Assembly: GCA_016278415.1 (NCBI GenBank)
Contig: JADQBV010000306.1
Location: forward strand, 1-8,264
Length of the DNA stretch: 8,264 nt
Direction: 5' to 3'
From: Halanaerobiales bacterium
GTDB lineage: Bacteria; Bacillota_F; Halanaerobiia; Halanaerobiales; DTU029
Positions within the stretch are counted from its first letter, which is position 1. Every line of letters begins with the position of its first letter. The notes beneath the pieces were generated by a model, which saw only the letters and a program-made list of their open reading frames with translations, searched no databases and was not told the DNA's origin. Shown here piece after piece: positions 1 to 6,083 of this stretch. The translations under genes were made by a program, and so were the position numbers.

Positions 1-541
1 TCATTACTTTTTCTTCTCTTTTAGCTAATCTTAAGTATGTTATAAGTAAGATTGGAAACATAATTAAAGTGATAATTGTCGGCCACTGAACTAACATACC
101 AAGCATCATTAAAAAAATACCCAGATACTGGGGATGACGAATATATTTATATATCCCGTCAGTGATTAGACCACCCTCACCCTTAAATATTTTCCTCCAA
201 CCTATAGCTATTATGACCATACCTATACCAAATAATAAGCCTCCAATTTGACAAACCAGTAAGGCTTTATCTTCTCCAACACCAAAAATTGCCAGAAGGT
301 GTCCGTTTGTATGTTGATATGGATTAAGAACAGGTATTTTATAGCCAAATACAGATGTTATTAAATATATTGTTAATGGAAAACCATACATCTCAGCAAA
401 TAGCGCAACAAAGAAGCCGCTTGTTACACCCATTGATCTCCATTCATATTTCTTTTTAGGCTTGACAAAGCTTATCAAAAACACTATTACAAAAAGGAAA
501 TTCGCAACAACTATTCCCCAAAGTCCATAATCATAACTCAT
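1..541 (-). CDS. ICMT/PEMT-family integral membrane methyltransferase, 3' end cut by window edge
   Basis: The reading frame opens at ATG 541 behind a strong GGAGGT Shine-Dalgarno and runs 180 codons to the window edge without a stop, so the C-terminus is missing. Hydrophobic segments lie near residues 8-25, 42-64, 96-115 and 138-170. Residues 129-141 (GIYKYIRHPQYLG) and the RxxxREEK end (about 171-178) match the RHPxYxG and C-terminal acidic motifs that bind S-adenosylmethionine in the isoprenylcysteine carboxyl methyltransferase / phospholipid methyltransferase family. Known bacterial relatives include CzcN and NccN of metal-resistance operons, but the methyl acceptor in bacteria is generally unknown. 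The gene has its own promoter with a CsoR-like site, suggesting metal- or redox-controlled expression. The family call is firm; the substrate is not known. Confidence 0.85.
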   Translation of the reverse strand, partial: MSYDYGLWGIVVANFLFVIVFLISFVKPKKKYEWRSMGVTSGFFVALFAEMYGFPLTIYLITSVFGYKIPVLNPYQHTNGHLLAIFGVGEDKALLVCQIGGLLFGIGMVIIAIGWRKIFKGEGGLITDGIYKYIRHPQYLGIFLMMLGMLVQWPTIITLIMFPILLITYLRLAKREEKVM

Positions 542-576
542 TTAATTACCTCCACTTACCATTTAATTCTACGGGG

Positions 577-592
577 TACCCGTACATGGTAT
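577..592 (-). promoter_or_regulatory. CsoR-type operator in front of the ICMT-family gene
   Basis: The site reads TACCCGTACATGGTAT on the plus strand. It shares TACCC-N4-ATGGTAT, with identical spacing, with the element at 5776-5791 in front of csoR. The pattern also fits the B. subtilis CsoR site as I recall it (TACCC-N4-GGGGTAT). It begins 11 nt past the -10 box, so a bound repressor would block early transcription. An overlapping inverted repeat TACGGG-GTA-CCCGTA at 570-584 adds symmetry. Function is inferred from the match and placement. Confidence 0.6.
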
Positions 593-603
593 TATATTAA
601 TTA

Positions 604-632
604 AAGATAACATTTATTACAAACTTAGTCAA
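604..632 (-). promoter_or_regulatory. Sigma-A promoter of the ICMT-family gene
   Basis: On the minus strand, TTGACT (632-627) is followed by a 17-nt spacer and TATCTT (609-604), giving a start near 597 and a leader of about 55 nt. The stretch ATAAATG(T/C)TATCTT around the -10 is shared with the csoR promoter. Confidence 0.7.
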
Positions 633-673
633 GGGAATTTATATTATTTAATCTAATTTTAATTTATGTAAGT

Positions 674-705
674 AGAAAGAGCAGACTAAAAAGACTGCTC
701 TTTCT
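674..705 (-). terminator. Hairpin terminator ending the iron transporter operon
   Basis: A perfect 11-bp stem (674-684 with 695-705, GC-rich core GAGCAG/CTGCTC) encloses a 10-nt loop, 64 bp past the fbpC stop and before the next minus-strand promoter. In the minus direction the trailing sequence has only a weak U-run, and the T-rich side is on the plus strand. It may therefore work in both directions or also act as an RNA 3'-end stabiliser. Confidence 0.7.
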
Positions 706-768
706 TTGTTTACTCAACTGTAGCATTAAAGTAACCTTTACTTACCTGTTTATTAAATTCATTGCTCA

Positions 769-1491
769 CTAATTCTTACCAACAATACTAGCTACATAGT
801 CTGTATTTGGCATACTAATAATTTCTTCAGGAGTACCATGCCTAACAACCTGTCCTTCTTTTATTATAACTAATCTGTCTGCTATATCAAGGGCATCTTC
901 AATATCATGAGAAACCAATATGCTTGTTATATCAATTTTCTTAATGATTTCATTTAATTTTCTTCGAATTTTATCTTTTAGATTAGCATCAAGATTACTA
1001 AATGGTTCATCTAGTAGTAGTACACGTGGTTGAGGGGCAATTGCTCTAGCCAGTGCTACACGCTGCTGTTGTCCCCCACTTAACTGATGAGGGTATCTTC
1101 TAGCTAATTCTTCGATATCAACTAATTTCAATACTTCTGTTATTCTTTTTTTTCTATCAATTCTATTTAAATGAGTAATTCCATAAGCTATATTTTTATG
1201 AACAGTCATATGAGGAAATAAGGCGTAATCTTGAAAAACCATACCAACTTCCCTTTTTTCCGGTGGAATATAAAGATTACTGTCTTGCATAATATCTCCA
1301 TCAATTTCAATATATCCTTGATAGGGAATCTCTAGACCTGCAAGTAAACGCAAAATACTACTCTTTCCACTACCACTTTGTCCAAGGATACAAACTGTCT
1401 CTCCTTTTTTAATAGAAAATGATAAATTTTTAATAACATCTAATTTATTACCCTTATATTTGAAACAAATATCTTTAAACTTAATGTACAT
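769..1491 (-). CDS. fbpC: Ferric iron ABC transporter ATP-binding protein
   Basis: This cytoplasmic ATPase would power iron import by pairing with the FbpB permease. From ATG 1491 the protein is 240 residues: Walker A GQSGSGKS (37-44), Q-loop Gln87, signature LSGGQ (137-141), Walker B VLLLDEP (157-163, catalytic Glu162) and switch His195. An open frame extends 17 codons upstream to 1542, but the start at 1491 has AAGGA five bases upstream and gives a typical family N-terminus. With this start the gene overlaps the end of fbpB by 11 bp, which suggests translational coupling. It is shorter than classic FbpC proteins of about 350 residues because it lacks the C-terminal TOBE/regulatory domain. 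The FbpC/PotA-like class is clear; the iron assignment rests on the operon. Confidence 0.9.
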   Translation of the reverse strand: MYIKFKDICFKYKGNKLDVIKNLSFSIKKGETVCILGQSGSGKSSILRLLAGLEIPYQGYIEIDGDIMQDSNLYIPPEKREVGMVFQDYALFPHMTVHKNIAYGITHLNRIDRKKRITEVLKLVDIEELARRYPHQLSGGQQQRVALARAIAPQPRVLLLDEPFSNLDANLKDKIRRKLNEIIKKIDITSILVSHDIEDALDIADRLVIIKEGQVVRHGTPEEIISMPNTDYVASIVGKN

Positions 1492-3112
1492 TATCCTTAC
1501 CCCGCTTCCCAATGTTTTGCAACAAATATACCAATAATACACAAATTATTATTAATATTAAAGATGATAAGGAGGCCTCATGTATCATCTCATCATTAGC
1601 ATATTCATATGCCCTTGTTGCCAATGTATTAAAATTAAATGGTCTAAGAATCAATGTCAGAGGTAGTTCTTTCAGAATTTCTATTAATACTAGCGAAAAT
1701 CCACCAATAATAGCTGACTTTATCATCGGTAAGTCTATTTTAAAGAAAGTATGACTAACTCCCTTACCCAGAGTCCTTGATGCCTCCAGAAACTGTGTAC
1801 CAATTTTGGAAAAACCAGCATCAATCGAATTATAGGCAATAGCCAGGAAACGAATCATATAGGCCGCCATCAACATAAAAATACCTGTACTAAATAATAA
1901 TAGACCCTCATTACCAGTAAACCACTGAATAAATCGGTCTATCCTAAGGAAGAAAATTAAAATGCCAACAGCAATAACCGCTCCCGGGATAGAATATCCC
2001 ATGATAGCTATCCTGGAATAATACTTTGTTAGGTAATTATCACTTATACGGACTGTATTTACAACAATTATTGCACTAAAAACAATTATAATAGATGTAA
2101 TAATAGCTATACCTAAAGAATTAAAGGTGTAATTCAAATAGTCTGAATAAACCACATTATCTAGACTGAGTACACTCCAATACCCTAGAAGTAGGACTGG
2201 TATTACAAATCCGATAAAAAGGATGATTGAAAAGTATAAATTTATCATAAGAGAGCCGAATCGTGTTGCCTTAATCCTGCTAAGAGGCCTCACTTTACTA
2301 GTACTATAACTATACTTCCTACCACCTCGCATTAGTTTTTCCATTCCTAATAGAATAAAAACAAATAGCATTAATATTGCCGACAATCTGACTGCTGAAT
2401 TTAGATCTCCTAAACCAAACCATGTCTTGAAAATTGCTGTACTAAAAGTTGGTATACCAAAATATTTTACAACACCGTAGTCATTTAAGACTTCCAATAT
2501 TACCAGGCTTACACCACCAACAACTGCACCCCGGGTAATTGGAAAAATAATTTTTATAAAAATATTTAACGGATTCTTACCCATGGTTCGGGATACTTCT
2601 ATCAGTGATGCAGATTGTTTTTCCAAAAAAGAACGAGTTATCAGATACACATATGGATATAAAAATATCGTATATATAAAGACAGCACCACTTAAATTCA
2701 TTATATCTAAATACTGTGGATTGATATATATGCCTAAGCTATTCCGAAAAAAACTTTGTAATGGCCCAGTATAATTTAATAGTCCATCATAAGTGAAAGC
2801 ACCAATATAAGGGGGGATTGCAAGTGGAAGTATTAAAGACCACTTAAACAAATTCCTGAAAGGGAAATCATATGCTGTAATCAACCAGGCTAAACTAAGT
2901 CCTATAAAAATGCTAAAAATACCGGTAAAAACAACCAGAACAATAGAATTATATATATAACTTTGCAGCAAATATTCTTTTATATGTAACCAATTTTCAT
3001 TAGAATCTGAGAAAATACCTGTTAAGATAAATAAACTGGGAATGACAATTAATAATATAATAATAGTGCTTAAAATAAACCAGCCATTTAAATCTCTTTT
3101 TTTATTTAACAT
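1481..3112 (-). CDS. fbpB: Ferric iron ABC transporter permease (fused double permease)
   Basis: The protein is 543 residues with two homologous halves of about six membrane segments each, as in FbpB/FutB/AfuB permeases. Hydrophobic stretches lie roughly at 12-32, 55-78, 92-108, 140-160, 196-212, 242-258, 288-312, 333-352, 368-390, 405-427, 465-482 and 514-533. Each half has an EAA loop that docks the ATPase: EVSRTMGK at 172-179 and EASRTLGK at 443-450, each followed by a conserved LP/FP-type segment and a glycine pair. The ATG at 3112 follows a weak GGGTG Shine-Dalgarno. The gene lies 218 bp behind fbpA, with a large palindrome between them, and its 3' end overlaps fbpC. It would form the channel that takes Fe(III) from the binding protein. 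Length is normal for the family. Confidence 0.93.
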   Translation of the reverse strand: MLNKKRDLNGWFILSTIIILLIVIPSLFILTGIFSDSNENWLHIKEYLLQSYIYNSIVLVVFTGIFSIFIGLSLAWLITAYDFPFRNLFKWSLILPLAIPPYIGAFTYDGLLNYTGPLQSFFRNSLGIYINPQYLDIMNLSGAVFIYTIFLYPYVYLITRSFLEKQSASLIEVSRTMGKNPLNIFIKIIFPITRGAVVGGVSLVILEVLNDYGVVKYFGIPTFSTAIFKTWFGLGDLNSAVRLSAILMLFVFILLGMEKLMRGGRKYSYSTSKVRPLSRIKATRFGSLMINLYFSIILFIGFVIPVLLLGYWSVLSLDNVVYSDYLNYTFNSLGIAIITSIIIVFSAIIVVNTVRISDNYLTKYYSRIAIMGYSIPGAVIAVGILIFFLRIDRFIQWFTGNEGLLLFSTGIFMLMAAYMIRFLAIAYNSIDAGFSKIGTQFLEASRTLGKGVSHTFFKIDLPMIKSAIIGGFSLVLIEILKELPLTLILRPFNFNTLATRAYEYANDEMIHEASLSSLILIIICVLLVYLLQNIGKRGKDNVH

Positions 3113-3177
3113 TTAAAACACCCTTTTTTAACAAATTAGCCTGTCTGCGAGAATTCTTAAACAAACATTGGATCTTA

Positions 3178-3213
3178 TATATTAAAAGCAGCGTTAACGC
3201 TGCTTTTAATATA
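3178..3213 (-). terminator. 36-bp perfect palindrome between fbpA and fbpB (attenuating hairpin)
   Basis: Positions 3178-3213 are an unbroken palindrome with core GCAGCGTTAACGCTGC. In RNA it folds to a long stem with a tiny UUAA loop, with A-runs on one side and UUUUAAUAU on the other. Placed 118 bp after the fbpA stop, it can act as a partial terminator or 3' stabiliser that raises binding-protein mRNA above permease mRNA, which is common in ABC operons. The rest of 3113-3330 is AT-rich and shows no gene. Confidence 0.7.
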
Positions 3214-3330
3214 ATTAGTTATATATGAAAGAAGAGTATCAACATTTCATTATATTAGCTATTTATTTTCACCTATACAAACAAAATAATCTAGTGTTTT
3301 AACAGCAAATTATAAAAAACTATATTCGAA

Positions 3331-4365
3331 TTACTGCCATCCTACCTGATTAAATATTTTGACAGCATCATCATTGTATTCACCTAGTAAAGTTAAGTTG
3401 ATATTTTGAGGTTTGAATTCTCCCCAGGATTTAAGTAATTCTGATGGCTCTACTGCAGGATTGGCAGGATACTCGTAATTTGCTTCAGCAAAAAGATTTT
3501 GTGCCACTTTACCAGTTAAAAATTCCATTAATTTAATAGCATTCTCCTGGTTTTTTGCATATTTAGTAAGTCCGACACCACTAACATTAATATGTGTACC
3601 TGTTGTTCTCTGATTTGGGAAGAAAATTTCCACCTGTTCAGCTACCTTTACTTCTTCAGGGTTAGAGGAATTTAGCATTTTACCTATATAATAAGTATTC
3701 ATAATAGCTATATCTCCGATTCCTGCCGCTACAGCTGTTGCCTGTGCCCTATCATTACCCTTAGGCTTTCTAGCCATATTCCCTAGAACACCTTTTGCCC
3801 AATCACGTGCAGCATCTTCACCTTTGATAGCAATTAATGAAGCTAACAAAGACTGGTTATAGATATTTGCAGATGACCTTACTAATATTTTATTGTTCCA
3901 TTTAGGACTAGCTAAATCTGCATAAGTAGACAATTCTGATTCATCTACTCTATCTTTAGAATAAACGATAACCCTACCCCTGACAGTAAGTCCATACCAA
4001 TAATTCTCTTCATCTCGTAAATTTTCTAGTATATTTTCATCTAAAATATCTGTCACTACAGGCTGTAATATTCCTTTTATTTTAGCCCTATGTAGTCTAC
4101 CTGCATCTGCTGTTATCAATAAATCTGCTGATGTATCTTCTCCTTCTCTTAAGATTCTTTCAATAAGTTGGTCCGAATCTCCTTTTAATACATTCACTTT
4201 TATACCAGTCTCTTTTGTAAATAAATCTAGTAACTCTTGGTCAGTATCATAATGCCTGTTTGTATAAAGGTTAACTACCCCTTCTTCACTTTCAGCAAAT
4301 GCAAATCCAGATAAAGTCAGTGTTAGCATTAATGTAATAAATATTACTTTTGATAATTTGTTCAT
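3331..4365 (-). CDS. fbpA: Ferric iron ABC transporter substrate-binding protein (FutA/AfuA type)
   Basis: This is an exported Fe(III)-binding protein of 344 residues, the usual length. Residues 1-24 form a Sec signal peptide (Lys-containing start, hydrophobic 7-22, AFA cleavage site before Glu25). No lipobox cysteine is visible, so anchoring to the cell surface is unclear. VVNLYTNRHYDTDQ (30-43) opens the mature fold. His38, Tyr39, Tyr169 (NIYNQS), Tyr225 and Tyr226 (NTYY) have the same relative spacing (130, 56, 1) as the iron-ligand tyrosines I recall for cyanobacterial FutA2. The ATG at 4365 has AGGAGG eight bases upstream. It is the first gene of the iron operon, under a promoter with a Fur-type box. 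Fe(III) is the most likely ligand; thiamine or phosphonate-type relatives are less likely given these tyrosines. Confidence 0.93.
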   Translation of the reverse strand: MNKLSKVIFITLMLTLTLSGFAFAESEEGVVNLYTNRHYDTDQELLDLFTKETGIKVNVLKGDSDQLIERILREGEDTSADLLITADAGRLHRAKIKGILQPVVTDILDENILENLRDEENYWYGLTVRGRVIVYSKDRVDESELSTYADLASPKWNNKILVRSSANIYNQSLLASLIAIKGEDAARDWAKGVLGNMARKPKGNDRAQATAVAAGIGDIAIMNTYYIGKMLNSSNPEEVKVAEQVEIFFPNQRTTGTHINVSGVGLTKYAKNQENAIKLMEFLTGKVAQNLFAEANYEYPANPAVEPSELLKSWGEFKPQNINLTLLGEYNDDAVKIFNQVGWQ

Positions 4366-4558
4366 TATTATTTCCTCCTGTTTTTATAATATAAAATTGT
4401 CAAATATTTTTAAATAAAAATTCAAGTGTCTTAATCAACTTAATTTTTCTTTTCTAGCTGTTGCAGTTATCTTATTTACAAACTATTTTTTTATTTCCTC
4501 ATAAGTTTTTTAGTATCTAGTCTTATACATATATCCCCCCTTATTAAATAACGGTAAT
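4366..4558 (-). other. Untranslated leader of the iron operon
   Basis: From the predicted start near 4579 the mRNA has about 210 nt before the fbpA ATG. It is AT-rich. A 7-2-7 A/T palindrome (ATTTTTA-TT-TAAAAAT) precedes the Shine-Dalgarno. A six-residue open frame (ATG 4530, stop 4510) follows a GGGGGG run, but with only four bases of spacing. I recognise no known riboswitch. Confidence 0.4.
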
Positions 4559-4573
4559 TGAAAATGATTTTCA
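4559..4573 (-). promoter_or_regulatory. Fur-type 7-1-7 operator
   Basis: TGAAAATGATTTTCA is a perfect 7-1-7 inverted repeat. It differs from the Gram-positive Fur/Zur/PerR consensus TGATAATNATTATCA at one symmetric pair. It covers roughly +6 to +20 of the iron operon, so an iron-loaded Fur dimer here would block transcription. The choice of Fur over Zur or PerR follows from the iron transporter downstream. No fur gene lies in the window. Confidence 0.8.
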
Positions 4574-4585
4574 TTTACATTAGTA

Positions 4586-4614
4586 ATTATAACTAAACAT
4601 AGTTATTTTGTCAA
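4586..4614 (-). promoter_or_regulatory. Consensus sigma-A promoter of the iron operon
   Basis: On the minus strand, TTGACA (4614-4609), a 17-nt spacer and TATAAT (4591-4586) match the consensus at every position. The predicted start is near 4579, just ahead of the Fur-type box. A full-strength promoter fits a gene set that is held off by a repressor. Confidence 0.9.
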
Positions 4615-4700
4615 GTTAATATTATGATTTTAGCTCAAATAATAACACAAAATAGAAGAAAATAAAAAGGTAGATTAATAAATAATAAAAACACTAAATG

Positions 4701-4750
4701 AATTAAAGCCTTATCAGAACTAATTCTTACAGTCCCAACAAGGCTATTAA
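4701..4750 (-). other. Gene-free stretch with a possible weak terminator hairpin
   Basis: Between the DUF302 remnant and the iron promoter (4615-4789) no coding frame is convincing. An interrupted stem AGCCTT/AAGGCT (4707-4712 with 4740-4745) is extended by AATTA/TAATT outside. A smaller AGAA/TTCT hairpin lies in its 27-nt loop. In the minus direction it is followed within about 15 nt by GTTTTTATT, so it could end the upstream glutaredoxin transcript. Confidence 0.3.
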
Positions 4751-4789
4751 TTCTTATCTTTTGATTTTCATACATAAACTAAAACATGG

Positions 4790-4957
4790 TTATATATTAT
4801 TAATTACCCTGTCCATGTGTTTACCCACTTGTTCAGCAACTTTATCAAGGTCTTTATTACCAGAAAGTGTTAAGGCCTTTCTGGGGTCTATTGCTGATAC
4901 CGCAGTCTCTCCAGATTCTTTTTCATAAACTATAACATTACAAGGGTAATCAATGCA
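4790..4957 (-). pseudogene. C-terminal remnant of a DUF302 protein
   Basis: A frame without any usable start codon, opening right after an in-frame TAG, encodes about 55 residues: YPCNVIVYEKESGETAVSAI, then DPRKALTLSGNKDLDKVA and so on, to a TAA at 4792-4790. The PCNVxVYE, AIDP and GN-x-L-x-x-VA pattern is the C-terminal half of the DUF302 family (normally about 120-130 residues), whose biochemical role is unknown. The N-terminal half is missing and the fragment abuts the glutaredoxin stop in another frame. A deletion that joined the two is the simplest explanation. DUF302 genes often sit near redox or metal-response genes, so the original cluster was probably longer. Confidence 0.75.
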
Positions 4958-5222
4958 TCCCTAATTTCTTTTTGATTTTTTCCTGATTGGCTTCAAAACC
5001 TATAAACTTTTCATTATCTAATATAATTGTTGGTACTAAAACCCTTCCATGTTTTTCTTTTAATTCTTTACGATACTGTGGTTCCTCAATTTTTTTAATA
5101 TCAATATCTATATTATTTTCCTGAAAAAACTCCTCTGCTAATTGACAATCCGAGCAAATTGCTGAAGAATAGATAACGTCTTTGTGAGTAATTAGTCCTT
5201 TCAGTTTATTTATTAAATTCAT
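4950..5222 (-). CDS. Glutaredoxin/thioredoxin-like small protein with CSDC motif
   Basis: The protein is 90 residues from ATG 5222, which has AAGGAG ten bases upstream. It has a single glutaredoxin-like fold: first beta strand DVIYSS (15-20), redox motif Cys23-Ser-Asp-Cys26, helix to about 36, and the cis-proline region VPT (63-65), then GF near 75-76. It is presumably a cytoplasmic thiol-disulfide oxidoreductase; the partner is unknown. The frame stays open upstream to a TTG at 5426. That extension starts inside the csoR terminator stem, has no ribosome binding site and is not part of the fold, so I reject it. The gene probably has its own promoter at 5290-5317 and overlaps the opening bases of the DUF302 remnant. 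The last residues are followed directly by foreign-frame DUF302 sequence, so the C-terminus may have been changed by the deletion. Confidence 0.8.
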   Translation of the reverse strand: MNLINKLKGLITHKDVIYSSAICSDCQLAEEFFQENNIDIDIKKIEEPQYRKELKEKHGRVLVPTIILDNEKFIGFEANQEKIKKKLGMH

Positions 5223-5289
5223 TATACCACTCCTTATACCTATTAATTCCTCTAATATTATAGGAATATTCTTGAGGACTTCCATTAAT

Positions 5290-5317
5290 AGTATATAAGA
5301 CAGTTCTTTAATGACAA
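5290..5317 (-). promoter_or_regulatory. Probable promoter of the glutaredoxin-like gene
   Basis: TTGTCA (5317-5312), a 16-nt spacer and TATACT (5295-5290) on the minus strand each differ from consensus at one base. It lies between the csoR terminator and the glutaredoxin start and would give a leader of about 60 nt. Confidence 0.5.
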
Positions 5318-5400
5318 GTAAATAGATTACAAATAAGATGAGTTTAAATTTATATCTCATATTATTTGAAAACTTAGCTACTGTAAATAAATTATCATAA

Positions 5401-5432
5401 ATAAAAACCCACCTTTTATATTTCAAGATGGG
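5401..5432 (-). terminator. Intrinsic terminator of csoR
   Basis: In the minus-strand RNA, CCCAUCUU (5432-5425) pairs with AAGGUGGG (5415-5408), with one G-U pair and a 9-nt loop, followed directly by UUUUUAU. It lies 37 bp after the csoR stop, so csoR is likely monocistronic. Confidence 0.88.
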
Positions 5433-5468
5433 ATTAGTTCACAACAATATTTAATTAGTATAAATTAT

Positions 5469-5744
5469 TTAATCAGTAAATTTGGCCAGGACATCCATTA
5501 ATTCGTTAATAATGGCGTCTCCCTCTTCATTCTTTACAGCACGCTGTACACAACCATGTGTATGTTTATCAAGAATTTTTAGCCCCACTTTTTTCAATGC
5601 ACCTCGAACAGCATTTATCTGAGTCAAAATATCTACACAGTATTTATCTTCATCTATCATTCTTTGTATTCCACGAACCTGCCCTTCTATTCTCTTCAAC
5701 CTTAGATCAAGGTCTTTTTTATCGACATCACATAATGAATTCAC
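5469..5744 (-). CDS. csoR: CsoR-family copper-type transcriptional repressor
   Basis: The protein is 91 residues from a GTG start with AAGGGG seven bases upstream. It is all-helical, of the CsoR/RcnR/CstR family, with the hallmark RLKRIEGQVRGIQRMI at 15-30 and DILTQINAVRGAL at 38-50. The metal ligands of Cu(I)-sensing CsoR are present at the same positions as in the M. tuberculosis protein: Cys36, His61 and Cys65. So are the second-shell Tyr35 and Glu81. Persulfide-sensing CstR lacks the histidine and RcnR uses a different set, so copper is the best guess. Cu(I) binding normally releases DNA and derepresses copper genes. Cys5 is an extra cysteine. The gene has its own promoter, an operator just after the start, and its own terminator, pointing to autoregulation. 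No CopA or CopZ gene is in the window, so the physiological target is open. Confidence 0.92.
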   Translation of the reverse strand: MNSLCDVDKKDLDLRLKRIEGQVRGIQRMIDEDKYCVDILTQINAVRGALKKVGLKILDKHTHGCVQRAVKNEEGDAIINELMDVLAKFTD

Positions 5745-5775
5745 GAAACCACCCCTTATCTTTTATAGTAATATA

Positions 5776-5791
5776 TACCCTATTATGGTAT
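5776..5791 (-). promoter_or_regulatory. CsoR autoregulatory operator
   Basis: TACCCTATTATGGTAT lies in the wider inverted repeat TATACC-N7-GGTATA (5774-5792), 15 nt past the -10 box of csoR. It matches the CsoR operator layout and the element at 577-592 with identical spacing. Confidence 0.75.
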
Positions 5792-5806
5792 AGTATATTT
5801 ACTTAT

Positions 5807-5835
5807 AAGATAGCATTTATATCTTCTATTGTCAA
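5807..5835 (-). promoter_or_regulatory. Sigma-A promoter of csoR
   Basis: TTGACA (5835-5830), a 17-nt spacer and TATCTT (5812-5807) on the minus strand give a start near 5800 and a leader of about 55 nt that carries the operator. Confidence 0.8.
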
Positions 5836-5897
5836 GCTATGATTATTAATTTCTCAATAATTAAACTATTATACCAAGATTTTTATATCTTTTTTAA

Positions 5898-6083
5898 TTA
5901 TATATATCCATCCTTTACCAATGTATTTACTATCCTAGTCATAGTACTACTATCAAGATTCATTTTTTCACTTAGTTCATTCATTGCTAAAGGACCATTT
6001 TTATAAATGTTTAACAATGTATAGCATTGAGAATTTGTTAATCCTATTTTAAATATTTGCTTTTTTTCCTTGACATCTTTTAT
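5898..6083 (-). pseudogene. Remnant of a MarR-family regulator
   Basis: A start-less frame encodes about 61 residues. These include IGLTNSQCYTLLNIYKNGPL, then AMNELSEKMNLDSSTMTRIV and NTLVKDGYI before a TAA at 5900-5898. This is the core winged helix-turn-helix of MarR proteins: the LT-x-SQ helix, the NELSEKMNLDSSTMTR recognition helix region, and NTLVKDGYI leading to the wing. The wing (usually ER-x(5)-DRR) and the C-terminal dimer helix are absent. Upstream, the frame is closed by a TAG at 6086-6084 with no ATG, GTG or TTG in between. Both ends are gone, so it is not a working gene. The 5' edge overlaps the plus-strand promoter at 6070-6098. It may once have regulated the divergent transporter operon. 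Confidence 0.75.

Noticed and set aside
1492..1542. 17-codon N-terminal extension of fbpC
   Set aside because: The start at 1491 has a proper Shine-Dalgarno and a normal family N-terminus. The extension lies wholly within the fbpB coding end.
1512..1754. Plus-strand open frame antisense to fbpB
   Set aside because: No ribosome binding site or family resemblance. It mirrors the coding pattern of the permease on the other strand.
2583..2774. Plus-strand open frame antisense to fbpB
   Set aside because: A shadow of the well-supported permease, with no start signal.
4375..4403. TTGACA at 4403-4398 as a second fbpA promoter
   Set aside because: The matching -10 position falls on the Shine-Dalgarno (CAGGAGG) with no TATAAT-like hexamer.
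4510..4530. Six-codon leader open frame after a G-run
   Set aside because: Spacing to the G-run is only four bases and the peptide shows no attenuation-type codon pattern. Frames this short are common by chance.
5223..5426. Hydrophobic N-terminal extension of the glutaredoxin-like frame
   Set aside because: It starts at a TTG inside the csoR terminator, has no ribosome binding site, and contains a plausible promoter for the shorter gene. I could not match it to any family.
5558..5842. Plus-strand open frame antisense to csoR
   Set aside because: It overlaps the csoR coding region and promoter, and csoR is unmistakable on the minus strand.
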